The notes under the pieces: model-generated
Told to the model about the DNA's origin: nothing
The model's input: the letters and a program-made list of their open reading frames with translations, nothing else
Databases searched by the model: none
Position numbers and translations under genes: made by a program
Assembly: GCA_947462335.1 (NCBI GenBank)
Contig: OX381714.1
Location: 52,869,800 to 52,933,799, forward strand
Direction: 5' to 3'
Source: Harmothoe impar
Lineage: Eukaryota > Annelida > Polychaeta > Phyllodocida > Polynoidae
Length of the DNA: 64,000 nt
In this document: one piece after another, positions 11,668-21,909 of the stretch
Numbering within the stretch: the first letter of the stretch is position 1
Layout of the letters: the number at the start of each line of letters is the position of its first letter

Positions 11668-11830
11668 ACGGTCCCCCACCCCACCAAGCCTGGCAAGGAG
11701 TGGGGTGGAGGAGGAGGTACCCCTTTCCGCCACCTCCCCGGCCCTCTCCCTCTCCCTCAACCACCCCCCCCCCCCCTCAACCACCCCCCCCCCAATATAA
11801 ACGTGATGTGTATCAACTGGTGGGAAGATG

Positions 11831-11972
11831 CAGTACTAGGCCTTGCACACCCAGGGTGGTGGGTGTGTGTGTGTGGTGGAGGGGGGGGGAGTAGACTACC
11901 GGTACATTGTACTGCTTCTTAACCTTAACCCTTTAAAGGCAGTGTAGTACTTAAATATTCTGAATGCTTGAT
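11831..11972 (+). repeat. Direct repeat upstream of LINE-2, copy 1
   Basis: CCTTGCACACCCAGGGTGGT, a GT-rich run, GACTACCGGTACATTGTACT and AACCTTAACCCTTTA recur in the same order at 16619-16745. The two copies bracket the segment containing LINE-2. Confidence 0.88.
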
Positions 11973-13169
11973 ACACATCACGGTTGTACACCCCCCCCCT
12001 CCACGGCCACACACACACACACCATCACACACCACCACCAACCTGCCCCCATCAAGCTGTCATGATGAGCCCGGGGATGAGCCGGGGGATGAGCCCCAAC
12101 GCTAGGTGAGCAGCTCACCAGGGGCAGCTTCCTATGTGTGAGTAGCACACACTAGAGCAAGCAGCACACAGTAGAGCGGGCAGCACACAGCAGGACACTG
12201 AGGTACATGTTTTTCCCTCCTCCCACGTTTTCTGATCTGATTATTAGTATGTAGTATGGTAAGGTAATCCAGACCTCATGAACATGGCGGGCTGACGTAT
12301 GCACATAGAGTGAAGGATTACTTATGTCCCCTGCACCTGAGGTATATATATGTATTTCTGCAGTATAACTGTAAATTAAAGGAACATGCAGAGACATTAA
12401 GCATTTAGCACAAGTAAAGTGCAGCATATGTTTACTATGCTTGAAACTTTTCCTATGAGTACAAGAGACTTACCGGTACTCTGATAATAAATGGTGGGAC
12501 TGCCTGCCTTCATTTCATACATATACCAAGACGAACTCTATTCTAGCGAGCCTACTATGGGCACAGAGCTTCTACTAAAATAAGATTTGTAAAATATAAT
12601 ACTGGATTTCAACCTAGTAGTAAATACATACCGTAACGACATGTCACTCTTTTTCCTTTATGGTTTTGTACCGGTACGCACGATGTGTATGTATGTATGT
12701 GTATGTGTATGTGTGTATGGATGCACTTGTGTATGTATGTACGTGTGTACGTTTGACGTTTGATAGTTGTATGTATGTATGAATGTATGTATACAGAATG
12801 CATCAAGTAAAGTAAAATATTATTGGCCAAACCTACTAACATCTAATCATTTTCATATAGACTCTGCTCTGGAGTTACACTGTATAAACATGTATACTAA
12901 AACTCGACTAACAGCGATATGTCCTCAACATATCTTATGATTTATGTACTTATATGCTTTGTCATCTATTAATTCCCGTATTCCCACGATGTTTTTTCAT
13001 GCTTATTCTGGAAAATATGGGAAAAATATTGCATCTTACAGGCAGCACTAGATGCACAAGCCTGATATATGAGGAAATATGTAACGATGGGGGGAGGTGT
13101 GAGTGCAGGGTGGGTCTACTGTTCAGTAGTGGGAGGGGGACCCTAGGTCCAAGCCTTTGTCGGTTCTAT
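11973..13169. other. Intron sequence with simple repeats, no gene seen
   Basis: C- and CA-rich runs (about 11985-12045), a degenerate GATGAGCC triplet near 12063 and a TGTATGTA/GTGTATG microsatellite at 12685-12790. Small ORFs here translate microsatellite or have no motif. Confidence 0.6.
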
Positions 13170-16100
13170 ACAACTTGACCTTAAGGGGGTTAAAGGCCAA
13201 CATTTTGTACATTTAAATGCCAGGAGCATTTACCATGACATTGGTACATTGAGAGATTATATAGTAGATTCAGACATTGATTGTGTCACTATTTCTGAAA
13301 CATGGCTGTCCGAGGAGGTGTCCAATAATCATGTGCTAATTGAGGGTTATTCCATGTCAAGGCTGGACAGACAGGTTGACAAGGATGCTGGGGGATTGCT
13401 AACTTATGTAAAATATGGTCTGACTTCAAGCTCTGAATTATCAATGCATAATGTAAGCAATCCAGACCTTGAAGTTATTTGGACAGTTATTTCTAAGGCT
13501 AATATGCGAAGGATTGTGATAGGAAATGTCTATAGACCCCCTAATGGTAATGTGGTGAATGCATTGGATAAGTTGAAAAAATCTTTTAATGATATTGACT
13601 CGGATAAATATCCAGAGATATTCATGCTGGGGGATTTTAATATTGATTTCCTTAATGCTAATCCTAACCAGGATAAATTAAGAAACATAATGGCAGGTTT
13701 GGGAGCAAGGCAACTAATTAAAGATATCACTCGATATAATCCAAACAGGGAAGGAAAGGACTCCATCTTGGATCTGGTTGTTACAAACTGTGAACATATT
13801 AGCTCCTCTGGAGCATGCTCTGTGGGTGGTATAAGTGATCACGAAATGATTTTTGTCACCAGAAAGCACATCCCTGTGCAAAAGGTGCCTTTGTCTTTTA
13901 TAGGACGCAGTTATAGGCTATATAACAAAGAGCAGTTCATAAATAGTCTTAAGAACCTAGACTGGAATAATTTCTGGATATCTACCTCTCCTGAAGTAGC
14001 ATGGGATATGTTTATTGCCGCAATAAACCATGTCTTAGACATAAACTGTAAAATGAAACAATTTAATTTTAAACAGCAGAAAAAACCCTGGTTAGATGCA
14101 AATTTAATGGCACTTATAAAGGATAAAAATGATGCAATAAAACGTTTTAAAAAATCAGGCACCCAAGATGATTACAATATTAAACAATACCTTCAGAATC
14201 TTTCGAAAAAACAAAACAAAATTGCGGAAGAAGAATACCACAATAAAGAAATAGATGATAATGTAAATAACCCAAAAGAATACTGGAAAGCCATAAACAA
14301 TATAGTAAACCCCAAGCCAAAAAACATTTCCTTCAGTCTATTACACCATGATACAAATCTGCCTGTAAATAATGAAGATACAGCCAATTATATAAATCAA
14401 TATTTTGCAAATATCGGCCCTAAATTAGCAGAAAACCTTTCAGAACCATGGACATATAAACCTGAACCCTACATAGAGCATTTCTCTTTTACCCCTGTCA
14501 CAGAACTAGAGTGTATAAAAATAATTAGGAAAATAAAAAATAAAAAACCCTCAGGCATATTGGGAGTGAAAACTAGTGTCCTAAAAGATGCAATGCTGGG
14601 TCTGTCGTCACATATCATGTTTATAATGAATCTTGCTATAGAAAGCTGTGTCTTCCCAGATAGCTGGAAGAAAGCAGTAGTTACTCCCCTCCCCAAGGGG
14701 GGGGACCCCTCAGACGTCAATAATCTCAGGCCAATATCAATATTACCCTTACCATCAAAAATCCTTGAAAAAATTTTACACAAACAAATTATGGAATATT
14801 TAACGGAATTCAAAATTCTCACTGAAAATCAAGATGGTTTTAGGCCTTTCAGATCTACAATTCACAGCCTCACCAAATTCACTAATAATATTTATAGAGA
14901 ATCAAATAATGATAATGGAACAACAGCAATATTTTTGGATTTCAGAAAAGCTTTTGATACAATAAATCACACCATACTAAAAAATAAATTATCCAAATTA
15001 GGCTTCAAAATTAACTCCATAAATTTAATAGTAAATTATCTCACAAATCGGATTCAAACTACCAAAGCAAATGGCACTATATCAGACCCACATCCTGTCT
15101 CCTGCGGAGTACCTCAGGGGTCAGTATTGGGACCACTACTCTTTATTGTTTATATTAACGACTTAGGCTCAGTCCTACAGGATATGCTGTGTCAACATTA
15201 TGCTGACGATACCGTTATCTATCTCCCAAATGGTGAGCATAGCATACAGGTAGAAGAAACTATTAATCAGGATTTAGCTAAGGTAGATACATGGTGTAAG
15301 GCAAATAAACTCTCATTAAATGCTAAAAAAACTAGAATTATGAATCTGGGGACTGACGCTTTGTTGAAACAGATGCCAAAAATAGCCATAAAATTAGATA
15401 ATACTCCACTAACCAAGGCATACACCTATAGGTATTTAGGCATCACTATAGACACTAATTTAAATTTTAAGGCACATGTTAAAGGGGTAAACAGAAATAT
15501 AAATCACAAAACACATATGTTCAGGAGGTATAGAAGAAAAATTAGCACAGCAGCTAGTGAAAAGGTTCTCAAGCACATGATACTCCCTAGCCTTGATTAT
15601 GGTGACACTCTCTATGATGTAGCTCCAAAAACCATTTTGGAAAACCTTCAAACAGCCTTTAACAGGGGTCTAAAGACCACATATAATAAGGAGGAATTCC
15701 ATGAAGCCCCTTTATTATCTAAGCTTAAGGTTAATACCCTTGCTGATAGAAGAGAGATGCATCTAAGTCAATCAGCTTTTAATCTTTCAAAGGATGACAG
15801 CTGGATTGATACCAGAGACATCAGGACAAGAGCCCATGATGGCAAACTATTAATCATAAAAAGGCCAAAAAACCCCTTCTATAGGAAAAGTCTAGAATTC
15901 AGATTACCATCGCTCTGGAACTCCTTTAAAGAGGATACAAGAAATATTATAGAAAATGTAAAATTCCAGAGCTGGAACAAGAAAAGGTTCAAGGACCGTT
16001 TGGGCCCCCCCCCCCATAAAACTGTAAAATTGGTATTTTTGTTTCTCTTCACTCACACCCCCTACCCCATCACTCAAGCTTAGGAAGAAATTTCTCATAA

Positions 16101-16498
16101 AAAGTTCATACTCAAAATTGGACAATACCATCAGTCCATGGGAAACAACATCATCCCATATCATTATTTCTGGAAATAACATCATCCATTAAAGGAAACA
16201 ACATCATCCTTTAGGCAAATAACATCAGCCTAACTAGATAATTATCTGTTTGTATTATAGAGAAATGATCTCTATTTTTTTCCCAAAAACATCATGGGAA
16301 AATGATGTTTTGGTGACCCAAATCCCACTAACGTGGGTGTGGGTTCTCAATATGTCATATTATATGCTATAATAAGAATTGTAAATGTATAACTAGCCTT
16401 TAAGGCAAATATATGTAACATATTACATATGCTACAACAAAAGCTGCCATTCGCCAACGGGGCCTGGCCCCACAGTTTGACAGGATAAATAAATGAAT

Positions 16499-16529
<31 letters not shown>
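13170..16529 (+). mobile_element. LINE-2: 5'-truncated CR1/L2-like non-LTR retrotransposon
   Basis: A single long ORF2 (endonuclease plus reverse transcriptase) is followed by a 3' UTR that ends in an (AATC)n tail at about 16497-16529, a typical 3' tail for CR1/L2-like LINEs. No ORF1 is found upstream, so it is 5'-truncated; the start is approximate. It lies in intron 1 of the YqaJ gene, same orientation. Confidence 0.88.
13249..16083 (+). CDS. LINE-2 ORF2: AP endonuclease and reverse transcriptase, 944 codons intact
   Basis: Encodes the replication protein of a non-LTR retrotransposon, nicking target DNA and copying RNA at the nick. The N-terminal apurinic-type endonuclease shows TISETWLS near residue 15, GDFNIDFLN near 125 and ISDHEMI near 195. 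The reverse transcriptase has FLDFRKAFDTINH (about 565), GVPQGSVLGPLLFIVYINDL (about 620) and an intact HYADDTVIY (DD at 15205-15210). The C-terminal region ends in a typical FRLPSLWNSF motif. The frame is already open upstream of the first ATG (VHLNARSIYHD from about 13207), which is the true start of the endonuclease, so the first ATG is not the natural start. No stops or shifts inside: probably the youngest LINE here. Confidence 0.93.
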   Translation: MRDYIVDSDIDCVTISETWLSEEVSNNHVLIEGYSMSRLDRQVDKDAGGLLTYVKYGLTSSSELSMHNVSNPDLEVIWTVISKANMRRIVIGNVYRPPNGNVVNALDKLKKSFNDIDSDKYPEIFMLGDFNIDFLNANPNQDKLRNIMAGLGARQLIKDITRYNPNREGKDSILDLVVTNCEHISSSGACSVGGISDHEMIFVTRKHIPVQKVPLSFIGRSYRLYNKEQFINSLKNLDWNNFWISTSPEVAWDMFIAAINHVLDINCKMKQFNFKQQKKPWLDANLMALIKDKNDAIKRFKKSGTQDDYNIKQYLQNLSKKQNKIAEEEYHNKEIDDNVNNPKEYWKAINNIVNPKPKNISFSLLHHDTNLPVNNEDTANYINQYFANIGPKLAENLSEPWTYKPEPYIEHFSFTPVTELECIKIIRKIKNKKPSGILGVKTSVLKDAMLGLSSHIMFIMNLAIESCVFPDSWKKAVVTPLPKGGDPSDVNNLRPISILPLPSKILEKILHKQIMEYLTEFKILTENQDGFRPFRSTIHSLTKFTNNIYRESNNDNGTTAIFLDFRKAFDTINHTILKNKLSKLGFKINSINLIVNYLTNRIQTTKANGTISDPHPVSCGVPQGSVLGPLLFIVYINDLGSVLQDMLCQHYADDTVIYLPNGEHSIQVEETINQDLAKVDTWCKANKLSLNAKKTRIMNLGTDALLKQMPKIAIKLDNTPLTKAYTYRYLGITIDTNLNFKAHVKGVNRNINHKTHMFRRYRRKISTAASEKVLKHMILPSLDYGDTLYDVAPKTILENLQTAFNRGLKTTYNKEEFHEAPLLSKLKVNTLADRREMHLSQSAFNLSKDDSWIDTRDIRTRAHDGKLLIIKRPKNPFYRKSLEFRLPSLWNSFKEDTRNIIENVKFQSWNKKRFKDRLGPPPHKTVKLVFLFLFTHTPYPITQA

Positions 16530-16611
16530 GTATAGGGTATAGGTTGGGAGTTGGCCATGGTATGATGGTGAGTGGGGTGGGGTGGGGTGGGGTGGGGTCG
16601 TGTGGTGGATG

Positions 16612-16745
16612 GCAGTAGACCTTGCACACCCAGGGTGGTGGGTGTGTGTGTGTGGTGGAGGGGGGGGGGTAGACTACCGGTACATTGTACTGCTTCTTAA
16701 CCTTAACCCTTTAGAGGCAGTGTAGTACTTTAATATTCTGAATGA
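16612..16745 (+). repeat. Direct repeat downstream of LINE-2, copy 2
   Basis: Matches 11831-11972 with few differences, starting near GGCAGTAGACCTTGCACACC. Confidence 0.88.
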
Positions 16746-16854
16746 TAGGTAACTCCCGTAAGTAGATTTTAAAACTATGCCAGTGGGCACAGATGCTGTT
16801 ACAGAATTTTCTGACCTGCGGATAGTATATGACATTTATTATGTTTTCTCTCAG

Positions 16855-17179
16855 ATTGCTGGCCTATGATCGTAATGATGACTTCCGTGGAGAAAAAGTC
16901 ATTCTGCCCCCGGACAAAATTCTCCCAGACTGGCCTTCAGCAGGATTCTGCCAGTTGGTTCCAGATGACAGAAGTAATGTTCCCAAAGTGTCAAAGAGTT
17001 TCATCCATGGCTACTTCATAAATCGGATGTGCATTGACAGAAGAAAGTCTGGTGACATTAAAGCCGTAGAGAAAGGGGAAAAGCTCATGAAGGCATTACG
17101 TGTTGAAGCCTGCAGTATGCTTCGGCAGGATGATGTAATGTACTTTAGTGGGATTGTACGAGCATCTATGAAGAGAAAG
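16855..17179 (+). CDS. Exon 2 of the YqaJ gene
   Basis: Acceptor TTTTCTCTCAG is followed by the end of the SAP motif, then a region with PPDKILPDWPSAGFCQLVPD, FIHGYFINRM and a C-terminal QDDVMYFSGIVRASMKRK before GTAAAA. The frame is open throughout and joins exon 1 in phase 2. No catalytic motif is visible; this part commonly precedes the SWIM finger in SAP/SWIM/YqaJ proteins (family knowledge). Confidence 0.8.
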
Positions 17180-17209
17180 GTAAAAGCTACTAATGCTTTG
17201 ATAGATTAA

Positions 17210-17480
17210 GGAGGTGATCACTTTGGCCCCCTTGACGGAGTGGGTGAAAAGAATTTGGACCCCTTGATTAAAGGGGGGGGGTCAAAAAGATTGGACATGT
17301 TTTGAGCCAAAAAGCCCGCGCGTTACTATACCCCAAAGGGCTCGCGCGTGCACTGATTTTTTTTGGGAGGGGGGGGGGAATTTCGACCCCTTGACCGGGG
17401 GGGGGGGGGAGTGAAAAAATGTGCGCGCTCCGCGCAAAAACCAACCACCCCCCCTGTTCTTAAAAAATGATCACTCCCTA
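17210..17480. mobile_element. G/C-run MITE with GGGAGTGATCA ends, copy 1
   Basis: GGAGGTGATCAC on the left pairs with TGATCACTCCCT on the right. The interior alternates G-runs, C-runs and the words CCCCTTGA and GCCCGCGCG. It lies 30 bp after the splice donor of exon 2 of the YqaJ gene. Confidence 0.75.
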
Positions 17481-17598
17481 ATGTCCCTGCACATGGGTAC
17501 CCGAAATTCTGAGTGTGTCATATTTTATTTTTCAAACCATTGTGTCCGTCACTTTTTAAAACTGCCTGTGTGGCCTGTGTTAATTTATAAGGGTCTAA

Positions 17599-17860
17599 GG
17601 GAGTGATCATTTTTTAACAACAGGGGGGGGTGGTGGGTCTCGAGCGTGCGAAATTTTTTACACCCCCCCCGGTCAAGGGGTCAAAATTTTTTACCCCCCC
17701 CCGAAAATCGGGCCCTTTGAAGCATAGTAACGCGCGGGCTTTTTGGCTCAAAACTGGTTAACTTTTTTTGCCCCCCCCCCCGGTCAAGGGGTCCACATTT
17801 TTTTGCCCCCCCCCCAAACCCACCACCCCCCCCCTGTTGATAATAAATGATCACTCCCTA
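17599..17860. mobile_element. G/C-run MITE with GGGAGTGATCA ends, copy 2
   Basis: GGGAGTGATCATTTTTTAAC on the left pairs with ATAATAAATGATCACTCCC on the right. The interior is related to copy 1. Confidence 0.82.
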
Positions 17861-17864
17861 AGAC

Positions 17865-18489
17865 CAGGGGTAAACACTAACGCTGGCCCGGGAGCCAATG
17901 GCCCGTAGTTTGAGGTGCGGGCCCGTAGTTTTCTGTAAATGTACACAGCTACGGGCCCGGGCGGCCCGTACCTGTGCCCACCCATACTTGCATGGGAATA
18001 TGGCTGCAAATATTGTCATAAACCCATGTCTATTCTGAAAAGTGCATCATGTTATATATCGTTGGAAAGGAAAAATTGTGACCAATCCAAATATCTTGCC
18101 AAATAAGGCATCCCGGCTGAGGGTACGGAATCCTATTAAACATTGAATCTACAAAAACAAGTTCCCCAGGAAACAAAAAACATTATACATGTACAGCATT
18201 AAATAACCTTATATAACGTTTCTCGGAGGCTCTTTACTATGGCATAACGTTATATTATAAGGTTTTAAAACTTACTCGCTGTTACTGACTAATGGACATG
18301 GATATTACAGTATCATGCAGTCCCACTTTTAGCATGTTTTTCCATTAAATTAGCACTTCTTTCTGAGTGGCCTTACGCACAACTTTTGAAGTTAGATTCC
18401 CGGGCCAACAGTTTTATCTTCAGGCCCACAACTTTCTGAGGCTGCAGGCCCAGGTGGCCCATGGTCTAAAATGTTAGTGTCTACCCCTG
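17865..18489. mobile_element. MITE with CAGGGGTAAACACTAAC ends, copy 1
   Basis: CAGGGGTAAACACTAAC and GTTAGTGTCTACCCCTG are inverted ends. GGGCCCGTAG and GGCCCAGGTGGCCC words lie just inside. CAGGGG termini resemble hAT elements, but no 8-bp target duplication is seen. Related copies: 43406-43770 and a fragment at 58308-58590. Confidence 0.78.
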
Positions 18490-18979
18490 GTCTATATTGC
18501 ACATGTCGAGTTTTAAAAGCTTTAAAAAGGCCTGTGCCACCCAGTTGATTTTTAACATGAATTAGTCGGTGTCTGTTGAATTTTAAAAGGGCTGTGTTCA
18601 CCATGTCGGATTTTAAAAGGGCCGCATCACTGTGTCGCATGTGTCACATTTTACCCATGTAGAGCCACATTAATGTTGGTATCCTGTATTTCATATAATT
18701 AGTGATAGTGTGATCGATACTAGAAATATCGGGATATTATATTATTTTGTGGTGGAAACCTCTGTGGAGCTTCAGTATCTAGTACAAAGCCTCCAACGTA
18801 TAGTGTAAAAGGTTTTAAGTTCAGCTCGGGATTGGAATCTTGTATGGGAATAGTTAGTTCATGGGTGAGGGGATTTAAAACTAGGTGTAGATACACTCTA
18901 TAAAAGTATGTTGTCCCCTGTGGCCTGGTTGCAATGTCAGCCATGTGTGTGATATGAGTTCAAATTACATTAAAGTGCT

Positions 18980-19230
18980 TTTGACCAGCATAACTACCGT
19001 AAAACCTTGCATACAAGCTGCGACTTGTACGCGAATCGGAACCAGCTTCCATTTGACACCAAACATCCCTATACAGGGTGTGGCTTATCTGAGGGTTTTT
19101 GGAAGTATACTACAATACTAAAGTCGCCATAAGCAGAACCTCTGTGCTGCTTATGTGATTTCTTATGATTATGGGTGTGGCTAATACGCGAGTTAGGCTT
19201 GTACGCACGGTTTTAAGGCACCGTAAATTC
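18980..19230 (+). repeat. Dispersed repeat with TTGTACGCG / GGCTTAT words
   Basis: GCATACAAGCTGCGACTTGT, GTGGCTTATCTGAGGGTTTT and GAGTTAGGCTTGTACGCAC resemble words at 30490-30630 (CTTGTACACAAGTAAGGCTT). Probably one interspersed family; no coding signal. Confidence 0.5.
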
Positions 19231-19539
19231 GCGTGTACTACCTCAATCCCACGCATAATGCGCACCCCCAACTCAGGAGGATCATATATCCCTTTCTTTT
19301 TTTATGAAAAAAATATTTTAATACTGTATTACAGTGTTAAAAAATCGTTGTATAACCCACACCCTATAAGGCATGATTGGTTTCAAATGAAAGCTGAGTT
19401 CTGTTTGCATAAAACCCACGGGCAGTACGCTGGAATTTATGGTACTGCAGTCAAACTTTGTAACTACAAACTCTGTTTACAACGAACATATTCACAAGGA
19501 CCTGATTGCCTCCTGTGTATTTCTGTAGTAAGAAATTTC

Positions 19540-19735
19540 CTTTGGGGGGGGTGGTGAGATTTTGCGTGGAGGGGCGAAATTTTTTTACGCCCCTCCCCTC
19601 GAGAGCGCGTGGAATGTTTCGCGCCCCCCCCCCCTCGCCAAAGGCGGCGAACAATTTTCGCCCCCCCCCCCCCCACTTTGAACTATAGTAACGCGGTTGT
19701 TACCACCCCCCCTGTAACTAATAAATGAACACTCC
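19540..19735. mobile_element. G/C-run MITE related to the GGGAGTGATCA family, diverged
   Basis: Opens with a G-run and GGTGGTGAGATTTTGCG, closes with CCCCCCTGTAACTAATAAATGAACACTCCC. The right end is like that of 17599-17860; the left end is not preserved. Confidence 0.55.
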
Positions 19736-20227
19736 CTTAAAACGAAATACTGCTGCTGAAACTTTGTTTGTCCCGAAGTAAAATCTGACTCTCCCCCCCC
19801 ATCATCACTCCCCTCACATCTCCTGCCAGCCCCACACCTCCCCCATCACGTCCCCTGCCTGTCCTACCAACCCCAGACAACCCACACCTCCGTCACCGGT
19901 CCCTTACATCTCCTGCATGCATACACCTTGGGGGGGTCCACATGCAGAATGTTGATTTTAAGAAATGCCCATGTCGCCATACCGATTTTAAGGAATGCCC
20001 CATGACGATGTCCCATGTCACTATCTACGTTTCCTCCTGTCCCATGTCACTAAGCCTGAAAATGGCCCATGTAGATGTGTGATATTTAGGGGTCTAGCTA
20101 GGGCATTTTAAGAAATGCCCATGTTAAATGGGACGAAATTAAATGTACAATGTGTTCAACACAACAAAGGAAAAGGCTAGGTTCTAAGGTTTATTGAAGA
20201 AATCTGTCCATTTCTTACTTTTTTCAG

Positions 20228-20443
20228 GTAACATACAATTACCGAATGGTGCTGTCACCAACAGGAGAAATTCAAACACAGATTGTGAGTGTGCAGCTGG
20301 GCGTGGTCCACATGGCACATGCAAACACCTTGCTGCCATACTACTGGTGTTAGTGAACTTCGAGTCCACGGGCGAGTTGCATATCAACAGCAGCTGCACA
20401 TCCGAGCTGCAAAACTTCCATCAGCCTGTGGTAGTACATGCTG
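20228..20443 (+). CDS. Exon 3 of the YqaJ gene: SWIM zinc finger, frame disrupted
   Basis: Acceptor TTTTTTCAG. The first 17 codons read VTYNYRMVLSPTGEIQT in the phase set by exon 2. The SWIM finger CECAAGRGPHGTCKH (CxC...CxH) is in the next frame, so one base is missing near 20285-20297. The exon ends GCTG/GTAAGT, in phase with exon 4 only from the SWIM frame. Its length of 216 where 217 is expected says the same. Confidence 0.85.
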
Positions 20444-20742
20444 GTAAGTTGTTGTTTATCAATTATTTGCTTCTGCTTTGGAAACTCTAAATGTTGTGGC
20501 CAATATATATATAGAGTTTTTATTTCATATCAGGGAGCGGTTAATCTCTAACAAAGGGGTTGGGGTTTCAGAGACACTTAGTACATGTATATCACCATAA
20601 ACAAACATAAATATCTTTAATGTGGGTTAGGTTATAGCCAGGGTTTATCTGTACTTCAAAATCTAAAGTCATCAATATGCTAATGTAAAATCCTGGGACA
20701 ATAGATATATATTCAAAATCATATATCTTATCCTTGTACCAG

Positions 20743-20987
20743 GTGCCCCAGTGGTACTAGATGTGTCAGCTGCTGAAGATGACGACCCCAGGCCAAAAGA
20801 GTTACGAAACAGGGATGGAAAACAAGACTTTATACGTAATTTGACAATCAATGCGATGGCAACAGGGCAGATACCAAAGGTAGCACTCGCTCACGGTTTT
20901 GAAAAGGAAAATGTTGCAGCTGCAGTACACGATCATTGCTATTGCCAGATGCTAATGACAGAACATTGGGTTGATATGGCAGTGAAG
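20743..20987 (+). CDS. Exon 4 of the YqaJ gene, linker region
   Basis: Acceptor TTGTACCAG, donor AAG/GTGATT, 245 bp. The protein has an acidic stretch (SAAEDDDPRPKEL) and then a helical part ending HWVDMAVK. It enters in phase 1 and leaves in phase 0, matching its neighbours. No known domain recognised. Confidence 0.75.
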
Positions 20988-21274
20988 GTGATTTTATCAA
21001 GCGACAAATTGAAAGTTTGGTTACGGTTTTAAAATTATCTAAGTTACACTTTTTGCTGTCGTTGCCAGAGTTTCAGATTTTGCCAGACCAAATAACAGCT
21101 GTGAGCAGATGTTGCACACATTTGTGAAAATCTTTCTTTCACGTGTACTTTGAAAATATTATGTGTCCACCCAATTCCAAACAATTGATTTTCTGTTCCT
21201 GAAAACGGGCAGTTACGGTATTCAATGTATGATTTTATAAGACTGTAGCAACAAGGATTACTGTATTTGCTTAG

Positions 21275-21909
21275 GTTGATGCTGCAGAAGCCAGCCGGAT
21301 TGAAAGAGCTACTCAGGGCCAGAGTCTTAGCACGAAATGGCATGACCACCGCCGCTGGCGACTCACAGCTTCAAAATTTGGGGATATATGTAGGGCTACA
21401 GAGCGACGTGACCGCCTTAAGTTATGCACTGATATACTGGATCCACCAGACCTGGACCACCTACCACAATCGCACATGGCAATATGTATGAAGGTGCTGC
21501 CAGAGATGCTTTCAGCAAAAAGTTTGGCAAACAAGTTAAACCCTGTGGCCTGTTCATTGATGTTACTAGACCATACCTAGGTGCTACACCAGATGGTCTT
21601 ATTGATGACGATTCAGTCATTGAGATCAAATGTTCATTTGTAGGGAAAGATGAAGAAATCATTGAACCTGGTGATACGTTCAAGTATCTGTACTGTAGTG
21701 CAGATGGTATATACATGCACCAGATACAGGGGCAGCTCCACATTGCCAAGAAGTCAAAGTGTTACTTTGTTGTTCATACACTGAAGACTCTGTTCATGCA
21801 GGAAATCGAGTATGACCAAGATTTTGTTGAAGTGAGTATGCTTCCCAAGCTAGATCTTTTTTATGAGCAGCACTTCCGGTCCCAACTGGCAGTCCATCAA
21901 TTCTATTAG
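21275..21909 (+). CDS. Exon 5 of the YqaJ gene: YqaJ nuclease domain, frame disrupted
   Basis: Acceptor TTGCTTAG. It starts VDAAEASRIERATQGQS, then RRWRLTASKFGDIC, the usual start of a YqaJ domain. Up to DPPDLDHLP the frame is that of exon 4. From IAHGNMYEGAARDAF on, the protein is in another frame, so one base is missing near 21463-21472. Catalytic-type residues are present: the Asp of YLGATPDGLI, the Glu and Lys of VIEIKC, and a Gln-rich HQIQGQLH. Stop TAG at 21907. A polyadenylation signal follows at 22752. Confidence 0.88.

Larger units (their letters stand above)
11017..21909 (+). pseudogene. SAP-SWIM-YqaJ nuclease-like protein of the transposon, five exons, two single-base frame disruptions
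   Basis: Exons: 11017-11129, 16855-17179, 20228-20443, 20743-20987 and 21275-21909, all with GT-AG borders. Domain order is an N-terminal SAP DNA-binding motif, a middle part, a SWIM zinc finger and a C-terminal YqaJ/lambda-exonuclease-type PD-(D/E)xK nuclease domain. About 510 codons in all. Phases agree except that exons 3 and 5 are each one base short: exon 3 starts in one frame (VTYNYRMVLSPTGEI) and carries the SWIM finger in another, and exon 5 changes frame just after DPPDLDHLP. Both breaks look like 1-base deletions, so this copy should not give a full protein unless they are assembly errors. Intron 1 is swollen to 5.7 kb by LINE-2. The role (processing DNA ends during transposition) is inferred. 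Confidence 0.85.

Noticed and set aside
11601..11894. Proline-rich 97-codon ORF
   Set aside because: It runs from the mariner-type MITE through C-rich simple sequence in an intron; composition explains the frame.
12609..12842. His/Thr/Tyr-rich 77-codon minus-strand ORF
   Set aside because: Translation of a GTATGTAT microsatellite.
18392..18640. 82-codon minus-strand ORF
   Set aside because: Overlaps the end of a CAGGGG MITE and short TTTTAAAAGG repeats; no motif.
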